A DNA stretch of 64,000 nt. Source: Spartinivicinus poritis (GTDB lineage Bacteria > Pseudomonadota > Gammaproteobacteria > Pseudomonadales > Zooshikellaceae). This document shows, in pieces, positions 27,077-35,868 of the stretch. The stretch is taken from NCBI RefSeq assembly GCF_028858535.1, contig NZ_JAPMOU010000002.1, positions 186,001-250,000 of the forward strand, read 5' to 3'. Each line of letters opens with the position of its first letter. The stretch's first letter is position 1. Both the position numbers and the translations under genes were made by a program. The notes beneath the pieces were generated by a model. It did not search any database, was not told the origin of the DNA, and saw only the letters and a program-made list of their open reading frames with translations.

Positions 27077-27763
27077 ATGAATCTAATTAAAGCGTCTGCT
27101 TGTGTAGCGTTTTGTAGTATCACTAGCCTTTCTCATGCATCTCTTATTGATTTTACAGGTGGCACTGTGCATCTTTTTAATGGGGGAGCGGCTGTCACAG
27201 ATAAATCAACCAACTATCAAGAAGTTGATTATTATGTAGAGGATGGTGTTAAGTTTGACTTTATTGGTCCTTCAGGAACAGCCTCTAGCTACAATATAGG
27301 CAACTATTATGGTGTTGAAAATGATGTCATTCATGGGCATTGGAGTGCAGGACCTTATGGTGATATGGAATCCATTGTTGTCAATATGCTTGATGGAAGT
27401 GCTTTTGATTTAAACTATTTTAAAATTACCACTAATACCAGCAATGGTGGAGGGCCTGCCAGTGGTAATGAGAAAGTTTACTTAAATGCGCTTGCAGATG
27501 GGGTCAATATTTCTTTTTCTATGTTGCTTCCTTCAGATGATTGGGGCTTTAATGGACCTAATGCAGAAATCTACCTGGGTACAGAGTTTGACAATATTTC
27601 TGCATTTTCTATTACCTATGAGGCCAGTGCAGTAGGGTTTGGGATGGATGAGTTTTTCATCGATGAGGAGCCCACACCTATACCAGCGCCCATTTCTATT
27701 TTATCGCTTGCATTAGGTCTTGCAGGACTTACTCTCAATCGTAAAAAAACCAATAGAAAATGA
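27077..27763 (+). CDS. PEP-CTERM-like exported protein
   Basis: 228-residue secreted protein. A Sec signal (MNLIKASACVAFCSITSLSHA) is followed by a beta-rich, Gly/Asp/Asn-rich body. The C-terminus is a sorting tail: PTPIPAPISILSLALGLAGL, then a basic end NRKKTNRK. This is the three-part layout of PEP-CTERM proteins, with PAP in place of the Pro-Glu-Pro. Such proteins are handled by an exosortase at the cell envelope and often belong to exopolysaccharide or floc systems. No exosortase is in this window. A hairpin terminator follows. Body function unknown. Confidence 0.75.
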   Translation: MNLIKASACVAFCSITSLSHASLIDFTGGTVHLFNGGAAVTDKSTNYQEVDYYVEDGVKFDFIGPSGTASSYNIGNYYGVENDVIHGHWSAGPYGDMESIVVNMLDGSAFDLNYFKITTNTSNGGGPASGNEKVYLNALADGVNISFSMLLPSDDWGFNGPNAEIYLGTEFDNISAFSITYEASAVGFGMDEFFIDEEPTPIPAPISILSLALGLAGLTLNRKKTNRK

Positions 27764-27779
27764 CTTATCTCTGATATGC

Positions 27780-27817
27780 TGGTAGTGGGTTGTTAGTATG
27801 ATCTACTACCATTTTTT
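27780..27817 (+). terminator. probable rho-independent terminator
   Basis: TGGTAGT (27780-27786) pairs with ACTACCA (27805-27811), followed at once by a run of T. It lies 17 bp after the PEP-CTERM-like gene and before the convergent diguanylate cyclase. Confidence 0.6.
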
Positions 27818-27843
27818 GAGGATAATCAGGCTACTGACATAAC

Positions 27844-28599
27844 TTATATATTACTCATATTATCTTGTTCACCTTGTTCATCTAATACGATTTTACCCTG
27901 TCCTTGTTGTTTAGCCGCTAATAATGCCCTTTCAGCTCGCAGATAAAGCAAATCGCTGGTCTCCAGCTTATTATATACTGCAACACCCTGTGATATGGTT
28001 CTACTAATAAAAGTATGCTCATCTACAGGTAGCTTTATCAAGCTAACCGCTTGCCGTAGCCGCTCGGCGATTTCTTTTGCTCCTTCTATAGAGCAATAAG
28101 GTAATATTATTGCAAACTCTTCCCCTCCTACCCTGGCAATCACTTCATTACTTCGTAATGTCTTGGTAACTGTTTCAGCAATAGCTACTAGAAACTCATC
28201 ACCTATCGTATGGCCATACTGTTGGTTTATGAGTTTAAAACTATCAACATCCAACATAATTAAGGCAAATGAGATTTCATGACGTTTTGCCGTTGAAACC
28301 TCTTCAACTAAGCGGCTACGAAAGTAACGTATATTAAACAGTCCTGTGGTCGAGTCTTTTACAGATAGTTGCCCAACAACCGTTTCGTTATATCCAATAT
28401 ACCAGCCAATACAACCAAATACGACCATTGAGCCAATTAACATATAAAGGTACAAACCAAGGTTCTGGTAAACCTCAAACCATACATTTTGCCCTTGCAG
28501 CCATCGAATCAATAGCCAACCAGCGGGTGGTGCTAACGCAAGAAACAAACCTTGTACTGATCTTATAATCTGTTTGTAGCTTATTAACTTGACATCCAC
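27844..28599 (-). CDS. membrane-anchored GGDEF diguanylate cyclase
   Basis: 251-residue protein with two TM segments (about 14-31 and 46-68) and a C-terminal GGDEF domain (~85-240). The active site reads RVGGEEFAIILPY, an active-type GGEEF, and DVDSFKLINQQYGHTIGDEFL supplies the metal and GTP contacts. The product-inhibition site upstream reads RSNE where RxxD is usual, so feedback by c-di-GMP may be weakened. The two-helix anchor has only a short periplasmic loop, so no sensor is obvious. Convergent with the PEP-CTERM-like gene. Confidence 0.92.
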   Translation of the reverse strand: MDVKLISYKQIIRSVQGLFLALAPPAGWLLIRWLQGQNVWFEVYQNLGLYLYMLIGSMVVFGCIGWYIGYNETVVGQLSVKDSTTGLFNIRYFRSRLVEEVSTAKRHEISFALIMLDVDSFKLINQQYGHTIGDEFLVAIAETVTKTLRSNEVIARVGGEEFAIILPYCSIEGAKEIAERLRQAVSLIKLPVDEHTFISRTISQGVAVYNKLETSDLLYLRAERALLAAKQQGQGKIVLDEQGEQDNMSNI

Positions 28600-28938
28600 C
28601 TTACCCTACTCATAGCTTTAACCATATTGATATACCAAAGTATAAGATATAGCTGTCATTCTGTAATGGTTAGAACAACAGCAAGAGCCCTCCCCAACCA
28701 GCAACTAAAATATTGGCATACCCTTAATAACGTTGCCTTTTTATACAGTAAAAAAGTAAGGCGTAATTTAGTGTAATTGAGCATGTAGCAAACAAAAATT
28801 ATAATAAAAAGGCAAGTTAACAAACCAAAATCAAGGCTTATATTGATCATCTCAACTACGTTTTTTATTTACCAATATTCATGTTTAGGTAAAAAGAAGT
28901 TAAAAAACACCTATGGTTAACAGTATAAGGTGATTATT
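28600..28938. other. 339-bp gap, no convincing gene
   Basis: Divergent promoter region between the GGDEF gene and the chorismate-mutase-like gene. A minus-strand frame of 64 codons (28656-28850) has one hydrophobic stretch but no ribosome site and an odd composition, so it is not called. AT-rich from 28860 to 28925, where the promoter of the downstream cluster is likely. Confidence 0.5.
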
Positions 28939-29277
28939 ATGGAATATAATAGATGGAAAATAGCAGAACTACGGGACCTAGTAGATGAGTTAGACTCTAT
29001 TCTGCTATACGTTATTGAACAAAGAAGAAAAATCACTTATCAGATTGGTAAAATAAAAAAGAAAGTTGATATGCCAATCTTTACTGCCAACCGTGAAACT
29101 GAATTATTCAAGCGTTTATATCAACAAAGTGATCAAAAAAGAATCCCTAGAGACCTAGTAGAAAGTATTTTTAGAAACATTATCAATGACTCCTATAATA
29201 CACAGCAGGATTGTCATAAAGACAATGTTTTGATATTCAAAAGAAAAAATCCGATTAATATTGACATTACTTTTTAA
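28939..29277 (+). CDS. chorismate mutase type II (AroQ)-like small protein
   Basis: 112-residue all-helical protein. The pattern IAELRDLVDELDSILLYVIEQRRKITYQIGKIKKK, then a RE pair in ANRETELFKRL (quoted in parts), matches AroQ-fold chorismate mutases: an early Arg, the ID-D helix, ERR, GxxK and the RE. These enzymes turn chorismate to prephenate or act on isochorismate. A GTG lies at 28930, but ATG at 28939 is preferred, with AAGG at 28927-28930, eight bases before the ATG. A ~30-residue polar tail is extra to the family. It lies 117 bp before the zinc-ribbon gene at the head of the TOMM-like cluster; whether it belongs to that pathway is unknown. Confidence 0.75.
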   Translation: MEYNRWKIAELRDLVDELDSILLYVIEQRRKITYQIGKIKKKVDMPIFTANRETELFKRLYQQSDQKRIPRDLVESIFRNIINDSYNTQQDCHKDNVLIFKRKNPINIDITF

Positions 29278-29393
29278 CAACTCTCGTTAAATAATTGGAA
29301 CATTGAGAATAATGTTGTAATAAGGTGTAGTAACAAACCAAGCGAAGAAGGTTAAGCTGACAAGTAGTACTATCAACACCTAAGGACAGGGCC

Positions 29394-29612
29394 ATGAATA
29401 CTGAGCTGATCGATCAATATCTAGAAGCTGTTTGTCCAAAATGTCAGTCAGTGATTAAGAAGAAAATTTACGCAGTGATTGGTTGCCAAACCTGTGGACA
29501 CACAGAAAAAGTAGCACCTGCTACGTTAGCTAACAAGGCCAACAGCTACCGATATGCCAATAGTGCTCCCTGTACTAGCAAGCTACCAGTATATGAACAA
29601 TCAATGGCCTAA
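29394..29612 (+). CDS. small zinc-ribbon protein
   Basis: 72-residue protein with CPKC at about residue 14 and CQTC at about residue 31, a compact zinc ribbon. A Ser/Thr/Asn-rich tail follows (NKANSYRYANSAPCTSKLPV). A good ribosome site (AGGACAGGG) precedes ATG. It is not a recognised family. Its tail has the Cys/Ser/Thr residues a cyclodehydratase would modify, but the ribbon is not a known TOMM leader, so I do not call it a precursor. It may regulate or scaffold the cluster. Confidence 0.65.
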   Translation: MNTELIDQYLEAVCPKCQSVIKKKIYAVIGCQTCGHTEKVAPATLANKANSYRYANSAPCTSKLPVYEQSMA

Positions 29613-29719
29613 TTGTTTTTCACAATCAAAACCATGAATAACAGAGACTGACTGTATAGCTATCAACACAACACTAGCAGTACTAGTATTTCATACATCA
29701 AGTTTAGCTGGAGCGAGTC

Positions 29720-30673
29720 ATGGCAAGGATATTAGATCAACATTCAGGAAAGATCGTTAACCTTCAATCCCAACATATTTTTGGACGCCATCCCACTTCA
29801 ACTCATACCGTTTTGCCTAATCCTGATGCCTCACGCATTCATGCGGTGATTACATGGGATGGTGAGTTTTGGTGGCTACAGGACTCCAGTTCAAATGGCA
29901 CAATTATTAACAATACTCAAATGCAGCCTGGCGGGAAAGTCTGTTTAAAAACTAGCGATCAAATCGTTTTTGGTAAAAATACGACACATCAATGGCAACT
30001 ACTGGATACTGTATCTCCACAAAGTATGCTAAAAGCAATAAGTCCAGGCCTTTTAGATGTTATTTTAGAAGATATAGTCGCCCTGCCCTCAGAACAAAAC
30101 CCTGATGTTGTCATTTATATGACTGCTCAAGGCGCTTGGGTATGTGAAAGCCAATCAGGTACGACACTGCTTAAATCAGGTGACCGTGTAGGGGTAGTCG
30201 ATAAAGTCTGGCAGTTTATTGAGGCAGCACTTTGTGTTCAAACCCAAATGGTCGTAGAAAATCAGCCGACTTCACCAAGATTTTACTTTAATGTCAGTCA
30301 AAATGAAGAGCATGTTTTCTTGAAAATTCAGCTTGCACACGAGGAAATCGACCTAGGGCAAAGAACCCACCATTATTTATTACTCTTGTTGGCTCGCAAA
30401 CGACAGGAAGATAAAGCAGCGGGACTACAAACCAAAGAACAAGGCTGGATCGATAAAGAGCTGCTTAGTGATATGCTTAAACTCAGTGAAAACCATATCA
30501 ATATCCAAATTTACCGCTTTCGAAAGCAACTCCTCAGTGCTATATCATCGAAACCAACCTCTTTTCCTCAAGTGATAGAACGAAGAAGACGAGAAATTCG
30601 CTTTGGCTATGAAGATATTGATATCCAAGGTGGTACGATGGCATCCACTGACAATCTCACCGTTGTCGGTTAG
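29720..30673 (+). CDS. FHA-domain protein with C-terminal winged-helix-like region
   Basis: 317-residue soluble protein. Residues ~1-95 are an FHA domain: FGRHPTSTHTVLPNPDASRIHAVI, split here as FGRHP, SRIHAVI and DSSSNGTIINN, which are the phosphothreonine-binding loops. Residues ~200-300 (HHYLLLLLARKRQED, then WIDKELLSDMLKLSENHINIQIYRFRKQL) look like an OmpR-type DNA-binding fold. FHA domains read Thr phosphorylation, and the next gene is a Ser/Thr kinase, so this is a likely partner or a phospho-controlled transcription factor. Domain call is sure for FHA and moderate for the winged helix. Confidence 0.85.
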   Translation: MARILDQHSGKIVNLQSQHIFGRHPTSTHTVLPNPDASRIHAVITWDGEFWWLQDSSSNGTIINNTQMQPGGKVCLKTSDQIVFGKNTTHQWQLLDTVSPQSMLKAISPGLLDVILEDIVALPSEQNPDVVIYMTAQGAWVCESQSGTTLLKSGDRVGVVDKVWQFIEAALCVQTQMVVENQPTSPRFYFNVSQNEEHVFLKIQLAHEEIDLGQRTHHYLLLLLARKRQEDKAAGLQTKEQGWIDKELLSDMLKLSENHINIQIYRFRKQLLSAISSKPTSFPQVIERRRREIRFGYEDIDIQGGTMASTDNLTVVG

Positions 30674-30788
30674 TCGTTCAATCCAGGTTATTATGCATAC
30701 AACTATACAATTATGATCTAACCTTACATTCCATAACGTCACCTGTTGTATAGCTATCCTTAGGGAAAACTGTTAGGAAAAGCAGGCA

Positions 30789-33700
30789 ATGGAATCGCCC
30801 GAACTACTGCTAATAAATAAAGATGTCCTCTTACATTCAGATAAATACAGCTTAATTGAAAAAATAGGTGAAGGAGGTTTTGGCCAGGTATACAAAGCCA
30901 AGCAGACCAACACTGGGCAACTGGTTGCCATCAAGTTTTTAACTCTCAATCCAGCATTTGATGCTGACAAAAAAAGACGCTATATCGAACGATTTGAGCG
31001 TGAAACCCTCTTATGCAGCCGTTTACATCACCCTCATATTGTCCGGCTTTTAGATAAAGGGCGTGAAAAGAACAATCTGTTGTATGCTGTATTTGAATAT
31101 GTGGAAGGTCTATCCCTCAAAGAGCGCTTAGCCCAATCAGGCCCATTATTGCCTGCGGAAACAGGACAAATTATGGCACAGGTGTTGGATTCGCTAGCAC
31201 ACGCTCACAAACAAGGCGTTATTCACCGAGATATCAAACCAGCCAATATTATGCTCAGTCAGGTTGGAGCAACCACCCATGTTAAAATTTTAGATTTTGG
31301 TATTGGCTCTTTGGTGAATGAAGCACGGCAACTCGATTATAAAACCATTACCTTAACCCAGGAAACCCTGGGCACCCCATCCTACAGTGCACCAGAACAA
31401 TTACGCGGCGAGCCCCCTACCCCACAAACGGATATTTATGTATGGGGATTAGTTTTTTTAGAGTGCTTAACAGGTAAACCAGCAGTATCAGGCTCAAACC
31501 TGGCGTCTATTTTTCACAAGCAATTAAGTCATTCCAATATTCCAATACCACCAGCCATTGCAGGCCATCCTGTTACGGTTTTGCTGAGGCGGGTGTTGAA
31601 TAAAAAAGTGAATGAACGGGCTGCCAATGCCGCTGAACTGTATCATGAATTTAGCCAAATTAACTTAGCAACCATTGTAGGCGACTTAAGTGAACAGAAC
31701 AGCTTATCTACTCCGCCAACAACTACCCAAGCTGTCACTGCTTCATACGACAAAACATTAGTAGATGATACCCAGTTCTTTTACACAAGCCTGACGGAAG
31801 TTAAACAGCTGACGGTTTTATGTCTGACTTTACACATTAAAGCTGTTGTTGAAGTAACACCGAATATTGAAATCCTGGATACGCTGCACCGTGATCAGAA
31901 AGCACAATGTATTGATACTGCCATACGCTTTGGTGCTTATCATGTGGGTACACTTGGTGACACCCTACTGTTTTATTTTGGTTATCCTAAAGTCAGTGAA
32001 AATGATTGCCGATTATCTGCCCGTACGGCCTTAGAAATTTTCAGTAACTTAACCAAAACCAATGCCTTGTTAAAGAAAACCCAAGGGGTTGAAATACACC
32101 CTAAAATAGGTATTCATACGGGTGCTGTCACTATCTATTCAGATGCTACACCAGAAGGTGAAACCCCCAATCTCGCCATGGAGCTAGCCCGCCTTGCTAT
32201 GCCAATGCAAGTACTTTGCTCTGAGTTCACTAAAAATCAATTAGAACGTTACATTGAATTTGAACCAACCAGTGCTAAGGTGACTAGTTATCAGCAACGT
32301 AAGTTGCTTTTATACAGCTTAAAGGCTGAGCGTGCCGTTGAAGCCTTTGGCTTTTTACGAGCCAATCACTCCAATCAAAGCTTTATTGCCCGTCAGCATG
32401 AGCTAAATCAACTTATTAAGTTGTTAAATAACAATCAAATAAAAAACTCCACTGATCAGAATCATACCCAATTTGCACATGTGTGGGGTGAAGCAGGAAT
32501 TGGCAAATCCCGACTTATCTTTGAATTTCGAAGGAAAGCTACAAGCTTTAACCACTATATTGCCCAATGTTTACCAGAGCATAAAAATAATGCACTATAT
32601 CCAGTACTTAACCTATTAAAATATCAGTATGCTTTGGATTCAATATCACCTGAAAAAGCAATTCAAGTACTAAAAAGTCAAGTTAATAAGTCTGGTCAAT
32701 TAGACGAAAAACAATCTATTCCAATACTTTGTTCTTGGTTAGGCTTACCATTACCAGATTATTTATCGGATGTTGCTTTTTCACCAGATTCCCAGAAACA
32801 AATCTTATTTATCACGTTAAGCTGCCTACTTAATCAGCAAAGTAATTTAACTTCCAACCAACATAACTTGTATATTTTCGAAGATATTCACTGGGCAGAC
32901 CCAACTACCTTAGAGTTTATTGCTTATTGGCTAGCTAGTGAAGCGTTTGCTAAAAATCAGGCAATTTTTGTCAGCACCTCACGTGAAATAATACCCCAGC
33001 ACCTATCAGCACATCCCTTTACTATCGTTGAGTTATCAAAGCTAGATTATAATAATACTGCCGAGTTTATTATTAGCCGCTTTGAACATCAAAATGTTTC
33101 TGATCAAGTGTTGGATATTGTTGCCACTCGAACTGATGGGATCCCCTTATTTATCGAAGAAATGGTCAATATGCTTAAGCAAAAGCAATTAGTCCAGTAT
33201 TTAAATGGCATTATTGACTTTAGTAGTCCTGATAAAATCAATGAAGTCCCTTCCAGCTTAAGGGAGTCTCTCCAACAAAAACTGGATAGTTTAGTTTATG
33301 GCAAGGAAACCGCTCAATTAGCTGCGACCATTGGCCGTGAGTTTAATTATAAGTTGTTAGTATCAGCTTCTAGCCGCAGTGAAGAGCAAGTTCAAATAGA
33401 CCTGAATGAGTTAATAGAAGCAGACCTGGTATATTTACAACGCAAAATTGGTGATGATACTTATATCTTTAAGCATGCTTTGGTTAGGGATGCAGCTTAT
33501 GAAAGCATCCCCTCTGACAAGCTTGAAGGTTTTCATAAGTATGTAGCAGATACACTGGTTAGTCATTTCGAGGGTTTTATCAAAAACAACCCTGGTGTAG
33601 TTGCTGATCACTATCATAAAGCCAATGATTTCATTCTTGCAAGTCAATATGGCATTAAAGATGTCAGTAACTTGTCACAAAGATCTTTAGATCAAGAAGC

Positions 33701-34997
33701 TGAACAACGTAGTAAACAAGTCAATCAATGGATTGCCTTAATTAATTCTAATCAATCTGTAGAAAAAAGAATAACAAATGAGTTGCAACTCCAATTAAAC
33801 TCAGCACTTTTACCTGTTAGAACAAAGATTCAAGGTTGGGGGGCAAAAGGTATCAAACAGCTTGCTGAAGAGAATATTCAGCTAATTAATCATATCAAAG
33901 ATTCAAATAAAAGTAATTTGTCTAATAAGGAATTAAGTCAGCTAAAATATAAAGCAGAGTGGGTACTGCTGATATATCATCACTATCAAGGTAATAGAAA
34001 AATAGCCAGAAAACTAGGTGAAGAGCTTCTGAAGAAAGCTCGTCAAAAAAAAGACAGAATACAAGAGCTGATTGTTAGGACGACTTTAGGCCAGGCTTAT
34101 TTTTTTGATTGCGACTTTTCATTAGCTAAAGAAACTCTAGCATGGGTAATAGAAAACTATGATCATGAAAAAGACATCAACTTAAATATTGAATATGGAT
34201 TTGATCCCTATCACTTTTCTTCTGGAAATATCATGGCCATTGAGGCTCTTACTGGTAATATAACAAAAGCCCTACAGTATCGAGACAACTGTTTGGCACA
34301 GGCGATTAAAACCAATAATATATCAACGATCGCCACTGGTTACACCTGGGGCACTATTTATTATTTTATTATGTATGATCGAGAAGGTATGAGACAGTGG
34401 TGTGAAGAAGGTATAAAAAGTTACGGTAAAAAATTTCAAAACAACTGGATTCTTGATCACTTTTATATGAACTATGATTGGACTCAAAATCAATATGAGC
34501 GGGCAGCAAAGACAGTTAAAGATTGTATTGAATCCGGTCAAGTTGGCTTTTTACATTGGTACGATCCATTATTGGCAAGAACTTATATAGAGCATAGAAT
34601 GTTTAATGAAGCAGTTAATATACTTGAAAGTTCATTAAAAAGATCACAAGGTTTTGGCGATATTTGCATTTTATCTATTCTTTATCGCCACCTTGCAATT
34701 GCTTATTATTGTCAAGCAGGCTACCTTAATAAAAAAAGTGAGGACTGTTTTCAAAAAGCTATTAGTGAAGCACAGCAGCGCCATAGTATATGGCAAGAGT
34801 TTATGGCAGTTTATGAATATTTAAAATACTCTGAGGTAACAAGCGATAGAAGAGGTTTATATCTACGACTAAAAGAAATCATTCTATTGCTTAAAGAGAC
34901 GAATGATGAGAAACACCTAAATAACAATGCCCACTTTATTCAAGCAAACAGTTTAGTTTTAAGGAGATTTAAAGATGAAAGAGGTGCTATCCAGTGA
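30789..34997 (+). CDS. TOMM-type Ser/Thr kinase / cyclase-homology / AAA / TPR fusion
   Basis: 1402-residue cytoplasmic protein. Residues ~19-290 are a protein kinase with GEGGFGQVYKA, VAIK49, HRDIKPAN (Asp148) and DFG (Asp169), all intact. Residues ~340-510 are a class III cyclase homology domain. Its first metal Asp is missing (LTVLCLTLHI where C-D-L is usual), though GDTLLFYFGYP keeps the second, so cyclase activity is doubtful. Residues ~550-900 are an AAA/STAND ATPase with WGEAGIGKS and LYIFEDIHWADP. The rest is helical TPR-like. This order and size match the known TOMM system kinase/cyclase fusion family seen beside YcaO genes. It likely senses and regulates. Its end overlaps the next gene by 23 bases. 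Confidence 0.9.
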   Translation: MESPELLLINKDVLLHSDKYSLIEKIGEGGFGQVYKAKQTNTGQLVAIKFLTLNPAFDADKKRRYIERFERETLLCSRLHHPHIVRLLDKGREKNNLLYAVFEYVEGLSLKERLAQSGPLLPAETGQIMAQVLDSLAHAHKQGVIHRDIKPANIMLSQVGATTHVKILDFGIGSLVNEARQLDYKTITLTQETLGTPSYSAPEQLRGEPPTPQTDIYVWGLVFLECLTGKPAVSGSNLASIFHKQLSHSNIPIPPAIAGHPVTVLLRRVLNKKVNERAANAAELYHEFSQINLATIVGDLSEQNSLSTPPTTTQAVTASYDKTLVDDTQFFYTSLTEVKQLTVLCLTLHIKAVVEVTPNIEILDTLHRDQKAQCIDTAIRFGAYHVGTLGDTLLFYFGYPKVSENDCRLSARTALEIFSNLTKTNALLKKTQGVEIHPKIGIHTGAVTIYSDATPEGETPNLAMELARLAMPMQVLCSEFTKNQLERYIEFEPTSAKVTSYQQRKLLLYSLKAERAVEAFGFLRANHSNQSFIARQHELNQLIKLLNNNQIKNSTDQNHTQFAHVWGEAGIGKSRLIFEFRRKATSFNHYIAQCLPEHKNNALYPVLNLLKYQYALDSISPEKAIQVLKSQVNKSGQLDEKQSIPILCSWLGLPLPDYLSDVAFSPDSQKQILFITLSCLLNQQSNLTSNQHNLYIFEDIHWADPTTLEFIAYWLASEAFAKNQAIFVSTSREIIPQHLSAHPFTIVELSKLDYNNTAEFIISRFEHQNVSDQVLDIVATRTDGIPLFIEEMVNMLKQKQLVQYLNGIIDFSSPDKINEVPSSLRESLQQKLDSLVYGKETAQLAATIGREFNYKLLVSASSRSEEQVQIDLNELIEADLVYLQRKIGDDTYIFKHALVRDAAYESIPSDKLEGFHKYVADTLVSHFEGFIKNNPGVVADHYHKANDFILASQYGIKDVSNLSQRSLDQEAEQRSKQVNQWIALINSNQSVEKRITNELQLQLNSALLPVRTKIQGWGAKGIKQLAEENIQLINHIKDSNKSNLSNKELSQLKYKAEWVLLIYHHYQGNRKIARKLGEELLKKARQKKDRIQELIVRTTLGQAYFFDCDFSLAKETLAWVIENYDHEKDINLNIEYGFDPYHFSSGNIMAIEALTGNITKALQYRDNCLAQAIKTNNISTIATGYTWGTIYYFIMYDREGMRQWCEEGIKSYGKKFQNNWILDHFYMNYDWTQNQYERAAKTVKDCIESGQVGFLHWYDPLLARTYIEHRMFNEAVNILESSLKRSQGFGDICILSILYRHLAIAYYCQAGYLNKKSEDCFQKAISEAQQRHSIWQEFMAVYEYLKYSEVTSDRRGLYLRLKEIILLLKETNDEKHLNNNAHFIQANSLVLRRFKDERGAIQ

Positions 34998-35832
34998 TTT
35001 TTTTACACATAAAAAAACATTCTCATACAATGGCTTTATAGATATTTCTAAAATCTCTCGACAATGGTTTTCATTAATGGTAAAGCTGAATGAGTCTCGC
35101 AGATTAGCAAACTTTTTCTCAGAAGACAGCTTAATTGATGATCCAAATGACGCAAAAAATAAAGTTTGGCAGATAAAATCAACCGAATATACAAGGTATT
35201 TTTTAACAACAGGGATTGCTATTTTTGATATATATAACCAGAAACCAAATATACTAGATAAGTATAAATACCAAGAAACTATGCCAGTAGATCGGGTAAT
35301 TCTAGTAAAAGATAAGGATTTAGAATCTAAATTAGATAAACTAAAACAGTACCAGTTTAAAGATGGGCTTTATATTGAAAATGTAGAAAAGTGGCCTGGG
35401 TGTGGAATGGCTCTACCTGAAAAAGTACGTATTAGACTTAATCCAGATATTGTGTGGCCAATTTTTGAAGCTCAAATTAAGCAAAAATCATCTGACAAGC
35501 TTTATAAAATAAAAATTGGCAACTCAACAAATCAAATTAACTGGAGCTATGAAGAAATTGATATAGTTACAAAATTAACCCAAAAAGATGAGATTTTTAT
35601 TTCAGGGCAAACAAAAGATTGTATAGACAATAATTGTTTGGAAAGATTTGATGAAGTTTCTTATCAACTTCAACAAGGAGCAACAAAAGTAAAGGTAAAA
35701 TTCAAAGCAAATGAATACGAGTTTCAAAAAGATACTGCTTTATTGGTATTACCCTATACATGCCCTGCATTTGATATTCTAACAGAAATTAATTTCGATG
35801 GGACTAATGATATAGTTTTAACAACTACCTAG
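34975..35832 (+). CDS. unrecognised 285-residue protein in TOMM-like operon
   Basis: Not a family I recognise. It is soluble, Lys/Asp-rich and AT-rich in codon use, with no TM segment or signal. The first half is mixed alpha/beta, with WPGCGMALPEKVRIRLNPD near residue 140. The second half is strand-rich and ends LLVLPYTCPAFDILTEINF and a Thr tail. A strong AAGGAG inside the end of the kinase gene and the 23-base overlap show real, coupled translation. A G/C hairpin follows before the YcaO gene. By position it could be a modification partner, an immunity factor or an unusual substrate; none is shown by sequence. Confidence 0.75.
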   Translation: MKEVLSSDFFTHKKTFSYNGFIDISKISRQWFSLMVKLNESRRLANFFSEDSLIDDPNDAKNKVWQIKSTEYTRYFLTTGIAIFDIYNQKPNILDKYKYQETMPVDRVILVKDKDLESKLDKLKQYQFKDGLYIENVEKWPGCGMALPEKVRIRLNPDIVWPIFEAQIKQKSSDKLYKIKIGNSTNQINWSYEEIDIVTKLTQKDEIFISGQTKDCIDNNCLERFDEVSYQLQQGATKVKVKFKANEYEFQKDTALLVLPYTCPAFDILTEINFDGTNDIVLTTT

Positions 35833-35842
35833 GGAACAAGTG

Positions 35843-35856
35843 GGGGCTGCTGCCCC
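35843..35856 (+). promoter_or_regulatory. intercistronic hairpin before the YcaO gene
   Basis: GGGGC-TGCT-GCCCC stands out in AT-rich surroundings, 10 bp after the previous stop and 4 bp before the AGAGGA ribosome site. There is no T-run, so it may be a processing or stability hairpin setting the YcaO dose rather than a terminator. Role inferred. Confidence 0.4.
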
Positions 35857-35868
35857 TTAAAGAGGATT

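Noticed and set aside
28656-28850. 64-codon minus-strand frame between the GGDEF and chorismate-mutase-like genes
   Set aside because: No ribosome site; odd composition; better explained as a promoter region.
29394-29612. Zinc-ribbon protein as the TOMM precursor
   Set aside because: Has Cys/Ser/Thr in its tail, but CxxC pairs argue for a metal-binding fold; kept only as a hypothesis in the findings.
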